Assembly (NCBI GenBank): GCA_034509735.1
Contig: JACGWO010000001.1
Location: 32,801,966-32,865,965, forward strand
Direction: 5' to 3'
From: Sesamum alatum
Taxonomy: Eukaryota > Streptophyta > Magnoliopsida > Lamiales > Pedaliaceae
Length of the DNA stretch: 64,000 nt
Positions 13,381-24,669 of the stretch are shown here, piece by piece (position 1 is the first letter of the stretch; each line of letters begins with the position of its first letter). The notes under the pieces were generated by a model that was not told the DNA's origin, did no database searches, and saw only the letters and a program-made list of their open reading frames with translations. A program made the position numbers and the translations under genes.

Positions 13381-15311
13381 CTACCCGTCAACAGTGTCTT
13401 CCTCGTCCTCGTCGTCAGTTATCGAGGGATCAACTGGAGACGGTGGAGGAGGCATAAAGGTGGGGTCCATCCGCCGCATAAACTCCTCGAGAGCTGCGAC
13501 CCGATCATCAAGGTTAGGGCATGGCTGTTGTGGTGGCGAGGGCGATGGAGCAGCGGACGCGCTGGTGTGATGGTCCAGTATTTGTGCGGTGGGACTCGAA
13601 GCCGAGACCGAATACTCGGCTCCTCTTCCGACTTCCCGCCGCTGACATCCACAGTTGTTGCTCGGTCGGGGCCACCGAGCCTTGAGAGGATATTGGAGTA
13701 TCTTGATTTCTATTTGGCTAGCGTTCATGCAACATCCTCATAAGCAGCTCATACGAACACATTAATTGATAATTAATATTTAAAAAATAATTGAAAATTG
13801 AAAATTATAATTATGACATACTTACCGCGACCTCTGCTGCTCTCGGGTGCATCCCACGACGTGGAGGGGCCTGTGAAGTGCTGGCCCCCGCTGCAGATGA
13901 CCCTGCTATCGCGAGATCTGCAGCCGTGCTCGACAGTGGTGGTGGTAGTGGTGGTCGGGGAGCATCCGCACTAGTGGCAGGAGGAGGACCGAGAGGGTCG
14001 CGACCACGGCCACGACCACAACCACGACCGCGGCCACGTCGTAGCACCGATAGTCATGGATCTATAATTTTTTTAAAATAGCATTAAAGTCCTTATTTTC
14101 CAAAAAAAATAACATTAAAGTCATAATAGAAGATTACTTTCCTAAAAAAATTAAAGAAAAAAATCAACAAAATAGGAAAAACAATTCAGATTTTTTTTTA
14201 ATAATTAAAGAATATTATTTTTCAAAATTACAAAAACTTACTTATTCTTTTAAAAAAATTACAGAAAATATCCAACAAATTACAGGAAAATTTGAAAAAA
14301 TAGGAAAATAATTCATATTTTTTTTTAATAATTACATAATATTGTTTTCCAAAATTACAAAAACTTACTTATTTTTTTAAAAAAAAATTACAGAAAATAT
14401 CCGACAAATTACAGAAAAGTTCAAAAAAAATAGGAAAAAAAATCAGATTTTTTTTAATAATTACAAAATATTTTTTGCCAAAATTAGAAACACATACTTA
14501 TTTTTTTTTAAAAACTTATAGAAAGTATCCAACAAATTATAGGAAAATTCGAAAAATAGGAAAAAAAATTCAGTTCTTTTTATAATAATTACATAATATT
14601 GTTTTCCAAAATTATAAAAAATTACTTATTTTTTTAAAATAATTACATAAAATATCCAACAAATTACATAACAATTGGAAAAATAGGAAAAAAATTCAGA
14701 TTTTTTTTAATAATTACAGAATACTTTTTTCCAATAAGCATCATATATTCCAACAAATATACCCAATAAGCATCATACATTCAACCAAATATACTCAATA
14801 AGCATCATACATTCCAACAAATATACCCAATAAGCATCATACATTCTAACAAATACCCAATAAAAATAGAAAATATCCAACAAATATACCTAATAAAAAC
14901 AGAAATTGTCTAACAAATATATCCGATAAAAATAGAAAATATACATAATTTTTTCCAAAAATGTAAAAGATTTCAGAAAGTTACTTACATGGAAGAGAAG
15001 GAAGAGAGAGTGGTGGGCGGTGGGGCGGCGGGCGGAAGGTGGCGGGTGGGCGGCGGCGAGAGATGAATGGAGGGAGGTGGCCAGCGCGAGATGGCGGAGG
15101 GAGGCGGGAACGACCACGGCAACACGAGACGGGGGAGGTGGCGCGACCACGGCGGGGCGAGATGAGGCGAGAGGGCGGCGGCACGACCACGGAAGGCGGC
15201 CGGTGGCGGCAAAAGGAGGGATGGTGGCGGACTAGGGCAAGGGGGAGAGGGGTGGCGGCTAGGACAAATGTGGGAGAGGGGAGAGGGGAAAATGGGATAA
15301 AAAAATAACAA
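13381..15311 (-). pseudogene. Transposase_24 pseudogene of CACTA element B, middle exons missing
   Basis: Minus-strand remnant of the second CACTA gene. A Pro/Ser-rich leader lies at 15311-14985. Then come a long AT-rich intron and a Gly/Arg-rich exon 1 (about 14060-13820), ending at a GTAAGT donor after codons for AAEVA. The terminal exon (13740-13381) encodes an RVFGLGFES-like motif, a Pro-rich segment and an acidic tail ending DEDEEDTVDG. Exons 2-4, which hold the conserved Trp-rich core in elements A and C, are absent: the sequence passes from the exon 1 donor to the last exon within about 80 bases. The reading frame shifts inside both remaining exons. Confidence 0.7.
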
Positions 15312-15499
15312 GTGTTACCTTATATACAATAATTTTTGGAACGGCCATGGCCCTCCCTAAAGCCGCTACAAAGTGTGTTACAAAGTGTGAAAAAGTCATG
15401 CCAAAAGGCATTACAAAAGTTAATCCTGAAGATGTTACAAATTGAGTGGCAAACTATGATATTTGATAAAGCCGTCCCTAAAAGTATTCCAAATATTTA

Positions 15500-17040
15500 A
15501 TTATTTTTTATTAAAATATTCATTAAATAAAAAAATCATAATTAAATATTAAATGTTGTATAAAATATTGTATCCGTTATGTGGAATAATGGAGATAAAA
15601 TACATAAAAATATTTTATAGATGACAATGATATATGTTCACAACATGCGATAAATTTGTATATTCATAAATGTTAGTATTACATTGATGTAACTATCATG
15701 TTACATTGTTGAACTGCGTGCGTTAATCAGGCCGGCAAAATTCAGATCAAACCGTTAGATATGATGTAATGGGTAGAAAATTACGTTTGCTAAAATTTTA
15801 AACTTATTGGGTACACGGATGTCGAGATATGATACCCCAAACATAAGCATAATCATTGAATATGGTGTATCATTCAATCATGTCATCTGATTTTAAATCA
15901 TATCATCGAATTTGATCTGATTGACATACTCTTATATATACTTAAATTTGGTATGAATAGAGTGCTCGGATTTTAAGATATCGTACTTGAAAACCTAAGT
16001 TTTTGAAAGTGAAGAAATTTTGTAATGATTTTTTCCACGGTTTTTAAATATTAATTTCTTGGACGGATTTTGGTACAGCTATAGGGATGGACAATTAATT
16101 AGAAGGAATCCCCTCAAAATTTTTAAATTTTCCGCCAAAATTTTGTACCGGTATTTTATGCAGCTCTTGTAACGGCTTGTCTTATTTTTAAAAACTGTTA
16201 CAAAATAACAAGGTCATGCCAAAAAATCATATGAAATTAGAACGGCCATCCCTAAAAGTATTTTATATATTTAATTGTTTTTTATTAAAATATCCATTAA
16301 ATAAAAAAATCATAATTAACAATTAAATGTTGTAGAAAATCATCCATTATGTGAAATAATGCAATTGAAATACATAAAATATTTTATAGATGATAATGAT
16401 ATATGTTCACAACATGCAATAAATTTGTATATTCATAAATATTAGTGTTACATTAATGTAACTATAATATTACATTGTTGAACTGCATGGGTTAATCCGG
16501 CCGTCAAAATTCAGATAGAACCGTTAGATATGATGTAATGGACAGAAAATTACGTTTGGTAAATATTTAGATTTATTGGGTACACGGATGTCGAGATATC
16601 GTACCCCGCACATAAGCATAATCATTGAAGATGATGTATCGTTCAATCAGGCCATCTAATTTTAAATCATACCATCAGATTTGATCTGATTGACATACTC
16701 TTATATATACTTAAATTTGGCATGAATAGGGTGCCCGAGTTTTCAGATATCGTACTTGAAAATATAAGTTTTTGAAAGTGAACAAATTTTATAACGGCTT
16801 TTTCCACGGTTTTTAAATATTAATTTCTTGAACGAATTTTGGCACAGCTTTTGGGATGGCCAATTAATTAGAAGGAATCCCCTCAAAAATTTTAACATTT
16901 CCCCCAAAAATTTGTATCGGTATTTTATGCAGCCCTTGTAACGGCTTGTCTTATTTTTAAAAACCATTACAAAATAACAAGGCCGTGTCAAAAACCATGT
17001 GAAATTAGTAACGAACGATATTTTTTGGAACGTCATTTCT
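15500..17040. repeat. Tandem duplication of the CACTA intergenic spacer (about 770-bp unit)
   Basis: A block beginning ttattaaaatattcatta near 15509 and running through the gttcacaacatgcgataa, ccgttagatatgatgtaat and gacatactcttatatata segments recurs with an offset of about 770 bases (second copy from about 16280). A third, partial piece with the 'catatgaaattagtaacga' end occurs near 17190. Related sequence, inverted, lies at 28100-28560 in element C between its two genes. Confidence 0.8.
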
Positions 17041-17585
17041 AACGTTTTTTCATTTATATATTTGGAATGGATTTTCGTGCACCCTTTGGAATGGTCACTT
17101 GACGAAAAAATTAAACCGTTCTAAAATTCACGAAGAATTGCAAAAGTAGTTACAAATTGCGACGGTCTGATTGAAATAACAAAGTCATGCCAAAAATCAT
17201 ATGAAATTAGTAACGACCAATGTTTTTTGGAACGCTTTTCATAACGTGTTTTTCATTTATATATTGGGAACGGCTTTTCGTACATCCTTTGGAACGGTTC
17301 ACTTGACGAAAAAAGTAAACCGTTTCAAAATTTCACGAGGAATTACAAAAACAGTTACGAATTGTAACGGCCTGAATTTTTGTTACAACTTTGTTATACA
17401 TGTTATTTGTAACGGTTGTTGTATCGGTTTTGCTGTTACAAAAAGTTAAATATTTTTGGGGTTTCAAAAATGACGTTATGAAATTTTTTTCTTACAAATT
17501 AGTGGCAAAAGCTGTGTGTATTGGAATGGCAATGTCGTCGTTCCAAAAAAGCCGTTACAAATCCCTTGTTTTTTTTGTAGTGTTT

Positions 17586-19895
17586 CTTAAAAAAAAAAAA
17601 AATCATCCCTGAAATTTAATTCACGTACCAGCTCATAAAATAAATATGGGTACTTCTCTGGAATATTCTCCTCAACTTTCTAAGTGACCTCTCTGGGAGA
17701 ATGATGATTCCACTTTACCTTCACCATTGGTATTTCTTTATTTCTCAATTTCTTTACACTCCAATCCAAAATTTCTATTGGTTCCTCTATGTACGTTAAT
17801 CCCTCTGATATCTCTATATCCGATTCACGCAAGATATGGCTAGGATCAGATTGGTATCGCCGTAATATAGAAACATAGAATACTTCATGTGTTTTGTGAC
17901 AATTTTATTATTAAAGATAATTGATATGCTAGTGATCTCTGTAATCGTACGATTCAATATAATTCGGACTCAACTTTTCTTGTTTGTCAAATCCCAAGAT
18001 TTCTTCCAAAAAGATACTTTCAGAAATGCTTTCTCACTCATCTCATATTTAATATCTCTTTAGTGTTCATTAAAGAAATCTTTCTACTGATCTTGTTTTA
18101 TTTCAAATACTGCTCATTTGTAGCATGTTTATTGATTCTTGCACCAATTCAGGACCTAAAATTTTTCTTAATCCTTCCATATAGGACTTCGACAGCCCTG
18201 TCCATACAAAGGTTCATGCGTGGATAAATGATGCTATAATTAAACTGTTATTATAAGCAATTTCTATTGGTGGAAAGGTGATCATCTCAATTCCTCCTAA
18301 ATTCGATTGTACAAGTTCTCATAATATCTTTCTACTCTTTATAAACTTTCCCAAAAGTGTGAAATAAATCGAGGATATGTACCAAATACTATAGATATTA
18401 GCACACCATGCAATCTTATAATTTCTAAAATATACAACGCAACTAATTTATTCAAAGAATCACATTTTCGTATAAATAGAAAGGAGTTTATTTCCATATC
18501 AACAAAAAAAAAAAAAAGAAAGGAGGTTATTTAGTCAGTCTATCCACAATTACCCAAGTAACATCTTTACTTTGAAATGCACATACAACTTAATGATAAA
18601 ATCTGTAGTAATCTTATCCTATTTCTTTATAAGGCATGAATAAAAGTTGAAGCTTACCAACTAGTGCCTAATGTTGTCTTTACTTGTTGACAAGTTAAGT
18701 ATTTAGCCATAAATTCAGTCACTACAGCATGTCCACCAACTTAAGTTGTGAGATATTATTCCAAGTCATAAAAGCAACAATTATGGCACATTATCAAGTG
18801 TGTTAATCTAGTTTAAATGTATGAAAAATAAAGTTATATACAACTCCCACTTCATCATTTCCTCCCTTATACCCTAAAACATATCGAAGAATAAGAACTC
18901 TGTTAGTTAGCTCTAAAATCAACATATGTTTTCCTTATATCTCATCAATATAATTCCACCAAAATTATCATCCTTAAACCCCCAATATATCTTGTATAAA
19001 TTGGCCTACTAAAATTTATTAAGCACCAACAATATGATCTCATATATCCAATAGATGCTACAAAAGTTCAAATAATCTTTTAAGGCATTTGAGTAATATT
19101 ATGTATGAAACATTAATCGGTAACCAGTAAATCCCAAGACACCGTTTACAAATTGACCATTGCTCATATCTAAACTTTATCAGACAATAAATACAACATG
19201 GTTACATAAGTTTCTTTCCACATATCAAATATAGTATGTCTTCATGAATTTCTTATCAATTTGAGAATCAATATCGAATCTAAACTTTTAATATTGTTCC
19301 AACCTAAAGGAAACTACAACAACAAGACCAATGACATAATTTTTTGACTTAGCACTCCAATTATAGTAAATTGTATAATGATCGGTCGCCCAACAGTGAT
19401 TATCACTTTTCAACACTAAACAAATCCAAAAATCCGAAATATCTTAAGTTTCTAACCATCTACTCTAATTCAGTTGTTAACTTACGCCTTAGATCCAGAG
19501 ATCTTATCCTATTATAGCCAAAATAGTAGATGACTTAAGTTGCAAAGTTGCTAACAGATCAACGACCAACCGCTAGCTTCACATTTATTAGTCTCATTCT
19601 AATAACAATGTCATATCATAACTTCCCAAATTAGCTAAGATGATTGAACTCTCCCACTCAAGGCATCAACTACTACGTTCATCTTTCAAAGATGATAATC
19701 AATAGTACAATTATAATTGTTAATAATTCTATCTACTTACTTTATCTCAAATTCAACTCTTACTGCGTCAAAACATATTTCAAACTCTTATGATCAAAGA
19801 AAATTTGAAATCTTTCCCCATATAAGTAGTATCTCCAAATATTTAATGCATGCACAATCGCTGCTAACTCCAAATCATGCGTGATAATTTCATTG
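17586..19895 (-). pseudogene. Ty3/gypsy pol remnant (RNase H, integrase, C-terminal domain)
   Basis: Decayed polyprotein on the minus strand, recognised piecewise. RNase H lies at 19895-19760 ([20 protein letters not shown] and [11 protein letters not shown]). A piece of the integrase core is near 18576-18534 (KDVTWVIVDRLT). A later integrase portion is at 18330-17940 (IEIAYNNS, GPELVQES, AFLKVSFWKK). A chromodomain-like tail is at 17830-17617 (IPMVKVKWNHH, VEENIPEKYPYLF). Stops interrupt it, including a Trp-to-stop change in the tail. The gag, protease and reverse transcriptase are missing: RNase H runs directly into the truncated LTR copy R3 at about 19896. Confidence 0.8.
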
Positions 19896-20856
19896 AGCAA
19901 ATCCAGTTTCAACCAAGACAAAAATAAGCAATGTATATAAAATATACTAAATTGAGCAAACACATTTTGTTTCATTGCTCCACGTAATCATCTCATAACA
20001 AGACAATCAATCAAACTTGTCTTTTCCTAGTTGGCTTACCAGAAAGGTGATATAGTGTTTTCTCCACCACTCAACCTCACTATCATCTCATAATCTTTAA
20101 ATGAATCCCCTTGACATGCCACAAGGGCTTATCAATCTCATTTCGCATCATAGCTCTTTCATTTTGCATCAAAGCTCTTTTCATTTTGCATCATAACTCT
20201 TTTCACATCACTTTGTAGCTCTTTAATATCACATCATAGCTCTTTCGCCACACAGGCTATTCAATAACATCAAGAGGTATTCATATAATAATTATATTCA
20301 GTTTCCATCACTCCCTCGTTTCCACATATCACCGTCCTTGTAACTAATTAGTCACAAAACCACATAGCAGCATATTTCACGTACCAGCACATAACAGTGA
20401 TATCATACAACCGATGGAATATCTCAATACGTTTACTCATTTCACTTTACAACATAAACATTCAACGTAATCATCAACCACTCATACAATTCAAAAATAG
20501 ATTAGTTTCAGCACGAATCATAGGTTTACATAAAAGTAATAAAATGAAACATATATAGATAGTACTAATTATTTACTTATACAATACTAATAGGAAAAGG
20601 AACATATTTAGGCAGCACTAATTATTTACTTACCTCGATTTTACCATAATTAAATTAGCATATATGAAGTTGTCCTCTACTTTATTCCCGTGTCCTATCA
20701 TAAGTTATAATGCATGTAATCAATATCTAAAATGTCAATTTCTAAATAAAATATTAAATAGTATTTATACATTTTTCACAAATTTCTCAAAATTTCATTC
20801 CTATCAAAATTCATATATTCATTCCATTTCTTTAAAATAACTAAACAGTCTAGCTT

Positions 20857-20872
20857 CCCCCCCCCCCCCCCC
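20857..20872. repeat. poly-C tract
   Basis: About 16 C followed by (CA)n, within LTR copy R3; copy R2 has only the CA run at this place. Confidence 0.9.
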
Positions 20873-20945
20873 CACACACATAAGAATCTATTTCCTTAAA
20901 CCCCTCTCTATTATAAACTATCATTCTTAATAACAATTCTTGGAT

Positions 20946-21444
20946 GGATTAAATATAATTTTCGTCCTGAATCTTTTGTATTTTGTCATTTTAATCCTTT
21001 ATCTTTCTAGGGTTGCAAATAGGTTCCATAGTTTTTTAATTTTTTGCGATTTTGGTCCTTTAGTCGTCGCAGTTTGCAAATATTGCCGGAATTTTTTTTT
21101 TTTTAATTTGGGTCTTTTGTTCCCATTCGTCAATTTAGTGGACTAAAATCGCGAAAAATTATAAGTTACAAAACTTATTTGCTATACTAGAAAGATAAAG
21201 GACTAAAATACTAAAATATAAAAGATATAGGACGAAAATTTGGTTCCATGCTGGCAGTAATTTGATCAATGGGAACGAAAGCCCCAAATTAAAAAAAAAT
21301 GTGATAACATTTGCAAACTCAGGTGACTGAAGGACCAAAATCGTGAAAAATTAAAAAGTTATAGGACCTATTTGTCAACCTAGAAAGATAAAGGACTAAA
21401 ACACCAAAACGCAAAAGATACAGGACGAAAAATGCATTTAAGCC
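20946..21444. mobile_element. Foldback (MULE-like) element F1, 499 bp
   Basis: Long imperfect terminal inverted repeats (left TTAAATATAATTTTCGTCCT, right inverse TTAAATGCATTTTTCGTCCT) span most of the element. Flanked by a perfect 10-bp duplication ATTCTTGGAT at 20936-20945 and 21445-21454. Copy R2 preserves a near-empty site (caattcttgaattaaatt near 11000), which confirms the ends. The 9-10 bp duplication points to Mutator-like transposition. Confidence 0.9.
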
Positions 21445-21902
21445 ATTCTTGGATTAAATTATCTCCAAACTCTTATATCCTTTTAAATAAATATAATATC
21501 TTCAAATATAAGTTTCTAATATTTTTCAAATATAATTTTCTAACATCCGTATCTAATTTTCTATCGATTTCTCAAATACAACTTTCAACCCAATTAAATT
21601 GAACAAACCAATTAAGAAATGATTAAATCTACTAAATTAAGTAGTTTAAGTCATTAACTATATAACACCCCTAATTCAATTGAGACATTTAACCAGTCAC
21701 TATTTTATAAATACTCAAACTCATAAAATTTTTCGGTTAAATATTAAATCGAATAGTATAAATCTCATTTAATAAATACACTAATTAAATAATATCAATA
21801 TTTATAAATTTTAACATAGTATTCGTTACCTGTTCTTGTTCTCCTCCATGAAAGAAAATTAGATTTCATGTTCAGAAGGGTATTTTGCAAGAATGAAATA
21901 AA

Positions 21903-22990
21903 TTTTCACTTGATCTTATACTTATTAATTGCCTATAATTTTATTTTATCTTCTTGTTAGTTTGATTTTCTTTTGATGGACCAAAAGAAGTAAAACAAAT
22001 AATTTGCTCATAAATTCTAACAGTAAATTACACTTTTGGTCCCTATACATTGGATTAATATCAATTTTGGTCCCAAAAAATTTTTGAGGCATGATTTTGG
22101 TCCCTAATCTTTACGAATTGTTATGATACTTCTGTCCAACAATTAAAATTAATAATGTTAAGTTAGGAGGAAACCGTATAGACCAAAATCATAATAATTT
22201 GTAAACATTAGGGATTGAAAATGTGCCTCAAAATTTTAGGGACCAAATTGTACTAATTTGCAATAATTAGAGACCAAAATCATACTTCAAAAATTTCAAG
22301 GACCAAAATTAATTTTTGATCGAAAGTATAGGGACGAAAAGTGTAATACCCTAAATTTTAATCTCTACACCTACCTACTCCCACAAATCCTAAACTTTTG
22401 CCATGATAAACATAAAACTATGTCATATATTTTAATGAAAACTTACTATATACAATAGTGCAAACTTATATTTACAAAACCTAATATTGAATTCTTACTA
22501 CGTTTATTTACTGAACATCTTGAAAATAACCATTGGAAATTATCACACTTTAGACATTGAAATAAATTATTTTATAACTTTTGAATAGTATGTATAATTT
22601 CTTACTTAATTAGTATACTTTTAGTAAAATGAGAAGTATTAATATTTAAATATATTATGTAAAAGATACTATCATATTTTCCGTATGATGTAAACGGACT
22701 TCTCTTTGAAAAAATACAATTTATAGTAAATTACCACTTTTTATTTCTTCATAAAAAATAAATTTATTATCACTTTTTTATTTCTTTCATAAAAAGAATT
22801 ATATGAATTATTATTACTTTTTTTTAAGAAAAAAGAATTATTATCACTTTTTTCTTTCTTTCATAAAAGATAAAGTTAACCATATTTGAAACTAATAAAA
22901 AGTAAAACATTATATTTGTAAATTATATCCTAAGAATACATATATAATAAGAAATTCAAAATGCTACAAACATAAGATATAATAATAATA
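21903..22990. repeat. Dispersed non-coding repeat R4a
   Basis: Begins aattttcacttgatcttata and matches 36925-37450 in the same orientation (including foldback F2). Its part at 22420-22720 matches 35570-35830. It resumes after F3 at 23492-23640, matching 36830-36920. The order of blocks differs between the two loci (Z-X-Y here, X-Y-Z at 35.5-37.4 kb), as in a tandem array cut at different places. The other copy adjoins a Helitron-like terminus at 35491, so a Helitron origin is possible but unproven. Confidence 0.55.
22024..22352. mobile_element. Foldback element F2
   Basis: Inverted arms (left ttacacttttggtccctata, right inverse ttacacttttcgtccctata) with a short unique centre. A diverged copy is at about 37035-37352 within the other R4 repeat, so the insertion predates duplication of that repeat. 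Confidence 0.75.
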
Positions 22991-23491
22991 AGGGTTAATT
23001 ATACTTAGACCCCCTCTGAAAATGCATAATTACACTTTCCCCCAAATAAGTTTTGAAATTACACTTACACCCCCTCTGAAAATTCTCTGTTTACACCTGA
23101 CCTCCATTCGTTACAGTTTTGACGGAAAATGTTCATTTCAACAAAAATAATTACATAAATTTTCAATTTTACCTTTCGTTTAACATTCTCGTGTAATAAT
23201 TTTGTACTTATAAGGAAAAAATATAATAATATTGGCCTCACTCTATATGTATATATACACTTATCCTCTTATAAGTATAAAAATATACACGAAAATGTTA
23301 AATAATGGGAAAAATTGAAAAATTTTTGTAATTATTTTTGTTGGCGTGAATATTTTTTGTCCAAACTTTAACGGATGGGGGTCAAGTGTAAACAGAGAAT
23401 TTTTGGAAGGGGTGTAAGTGTAATTTCAAAACTTCTTTGGGGGAAAGTGTAATTATGCATTTTCAGAGGGGGTATAAGTGTAATTAACCCT
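22991..23491. mobile_element. Foldback element F3, 501 bp, arms about 180 bp
   Basis: Starts AGGGTTAATTATACTTAGAC and ends with the inverse. The arms (ccccctctgaaaatgcataa, cacttaca, tctctgtttacac) are nearly perfect mirror copies. Flanked on each side by AATAATAATA, consistent with a 9-10 bp target duplication although low in complexity. Confidence 0.85.
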
Positions 23492-23779
23492 AATAATAAT
23501 ATACATAATAAAAAATTTATTGTAGTTGGGTATGTATCCATTAATTATCATGGATACTATAAAATGATCAAATATTTTTCAATGAATAATTCTTTCTGCA
23601 TGTTAGTTTGAATTTTCTATCTTGACCTTCTAACTTAGAAAGTAAATGATAGTGACAATATAAGTGTATATTTGTGTATATATATAGTTTATGAAAAGAA
23701 AATAATGTGTACATAAGAATGAAAATTAATATGAAACTATCAGTAAACATCACCAAATACTAAAATGCGGGAATAGGAA

Positions 23780-24400
23780 TGGATAGAGACGATCGTTTCA
23801 GTTACCATTCCAAATAGGAACGGTTGTAGGAAAAGTTGTGGAACAGTAAACCATTGACGACGTCACAGTCGTGCTAATTGTAATACAAATTAATAGGAAC
23901 GAACCAACCGTTCCTATTAGAGTGCCAAAAATGGTGAGCCAATTTGTACACCTACAACCGTTCCTAAAGGGGACCTGATATATTTTGGACTTCAATTTGG
24001 AACACATGTGTGAGATTTGGAACGGCACGCCGACCGGGAACACTTACCGTTACTATATGTGTTCCAAAGACCGGGTCTATTTGGACTTGTGGACTGACCG
24101 TTCCAACATGTAGTCCTACAGAAGACCTTTTTACACCATGGGAAAAAATATAATGCAATTACCGTTTCAAATTATGGGTATATAGTAAGTGCAATATTGT
24201 TACAAGTACCGTTCCAAATTGTACTCCAAGTAGGAACGGTCCTTTTGGGTGTGCCTCATACCGTTCCTAATATGCGCTAACAGCTATATTACAACGGCAA
24301 CATTACCGTTCCTGTTTCCTCTCCTGAGACCGTTCCTAAAGCTGGAACAACGGCTATATTTCAATGGCTAGTTTTGTGTTCCAAATAATATTCCAATGCC
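23780..24400. repeat. Left subterminal repeat array of CACTA element C
   Basis: At least twelve units of the type GGAACGGT or ACCGTTCC in both orientations, spaced 20-70 bases. Presumed binding sites for element-encoded protein, by analogy with the family. Confidence 0.8.
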
Positions 24401-24669
24401 CTTTCAAATATTTTCTATATATATGTCCCCCTTCTTTGTCATTGTTCTTATACTTACTCTCCAACTCATTTTGTTGTAACTCCCTCCCTTGATTCTTTAT
24501 ACGAAAAATCGGACATATCAATTACCGAGCGCGATTTTTGCATTGATATCGATAAGTGTTTTGCTCAGGTAAGTATGCAAAATTCTGTTATTTTTGCATG
24601 TATATATTTATATATATAATTTACTCTCGCCATTTAATTGCGTACTGTTGTGAATTATACGTGGGACCA

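Larger units (their letters stand above)
12558..17582 (-). mobile_element. CACTA (En/Spm) element B, 5.0 kb, complete ends
   Basis: Starts CACTACAAAAAAA and ends ttttttttgtagtg, perfect inverted CACTA termini. The flanking bases are TTT on both sides (12555-12557 and 17583-17585), the 3-bp duplication expected for this superfamily. Subterminal arrays of TTTGTAACG and GGAACGG-like units occupy 12590-13160 and about 16140-17570. The only genes are remnants of a Transposase_24-type gene on the minus strand; there is no TNP2 transposase, so the copy is non-autonomous. It sits in the gypsy element next to the 3' LTR. Confidence 0.92.
19896..21902 (-). mobile_element. Ty3/gypsy LTR (copy R3), truncated at both ends
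   Basis: Matches copy R2 (9955-12165) in the same orientation and order, for example tttcaaccaagacaaaaata against tttcaaccaaaacaaaaata. It lacks the outer part present in R2 on the left, where it joins the RNase H remnant, and about 350 bases on the right, including the TGTAACGTCC start. It is interrupted by the foldback element at 20946-21444. Interpreted as the 5' LTR of the deleted element. Confidence 0.7.

Noticed and set aside
13528..15311. Several long Gly/Arg/Pro-rich frames on both strands
   Set aside because: G+C-rich simple sequence keeps several frames open at once. Only the minus-strand frames fit the exon pattern seen in elements A and C.
22991..23491. Near-perfect hairpin as a microRNA precursor
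   Set aside because: Arms of about 180 bases with terminal AGGG repeats and a flanking duplication mark it as a foldback transposon, although such elements can yield small RNAs.
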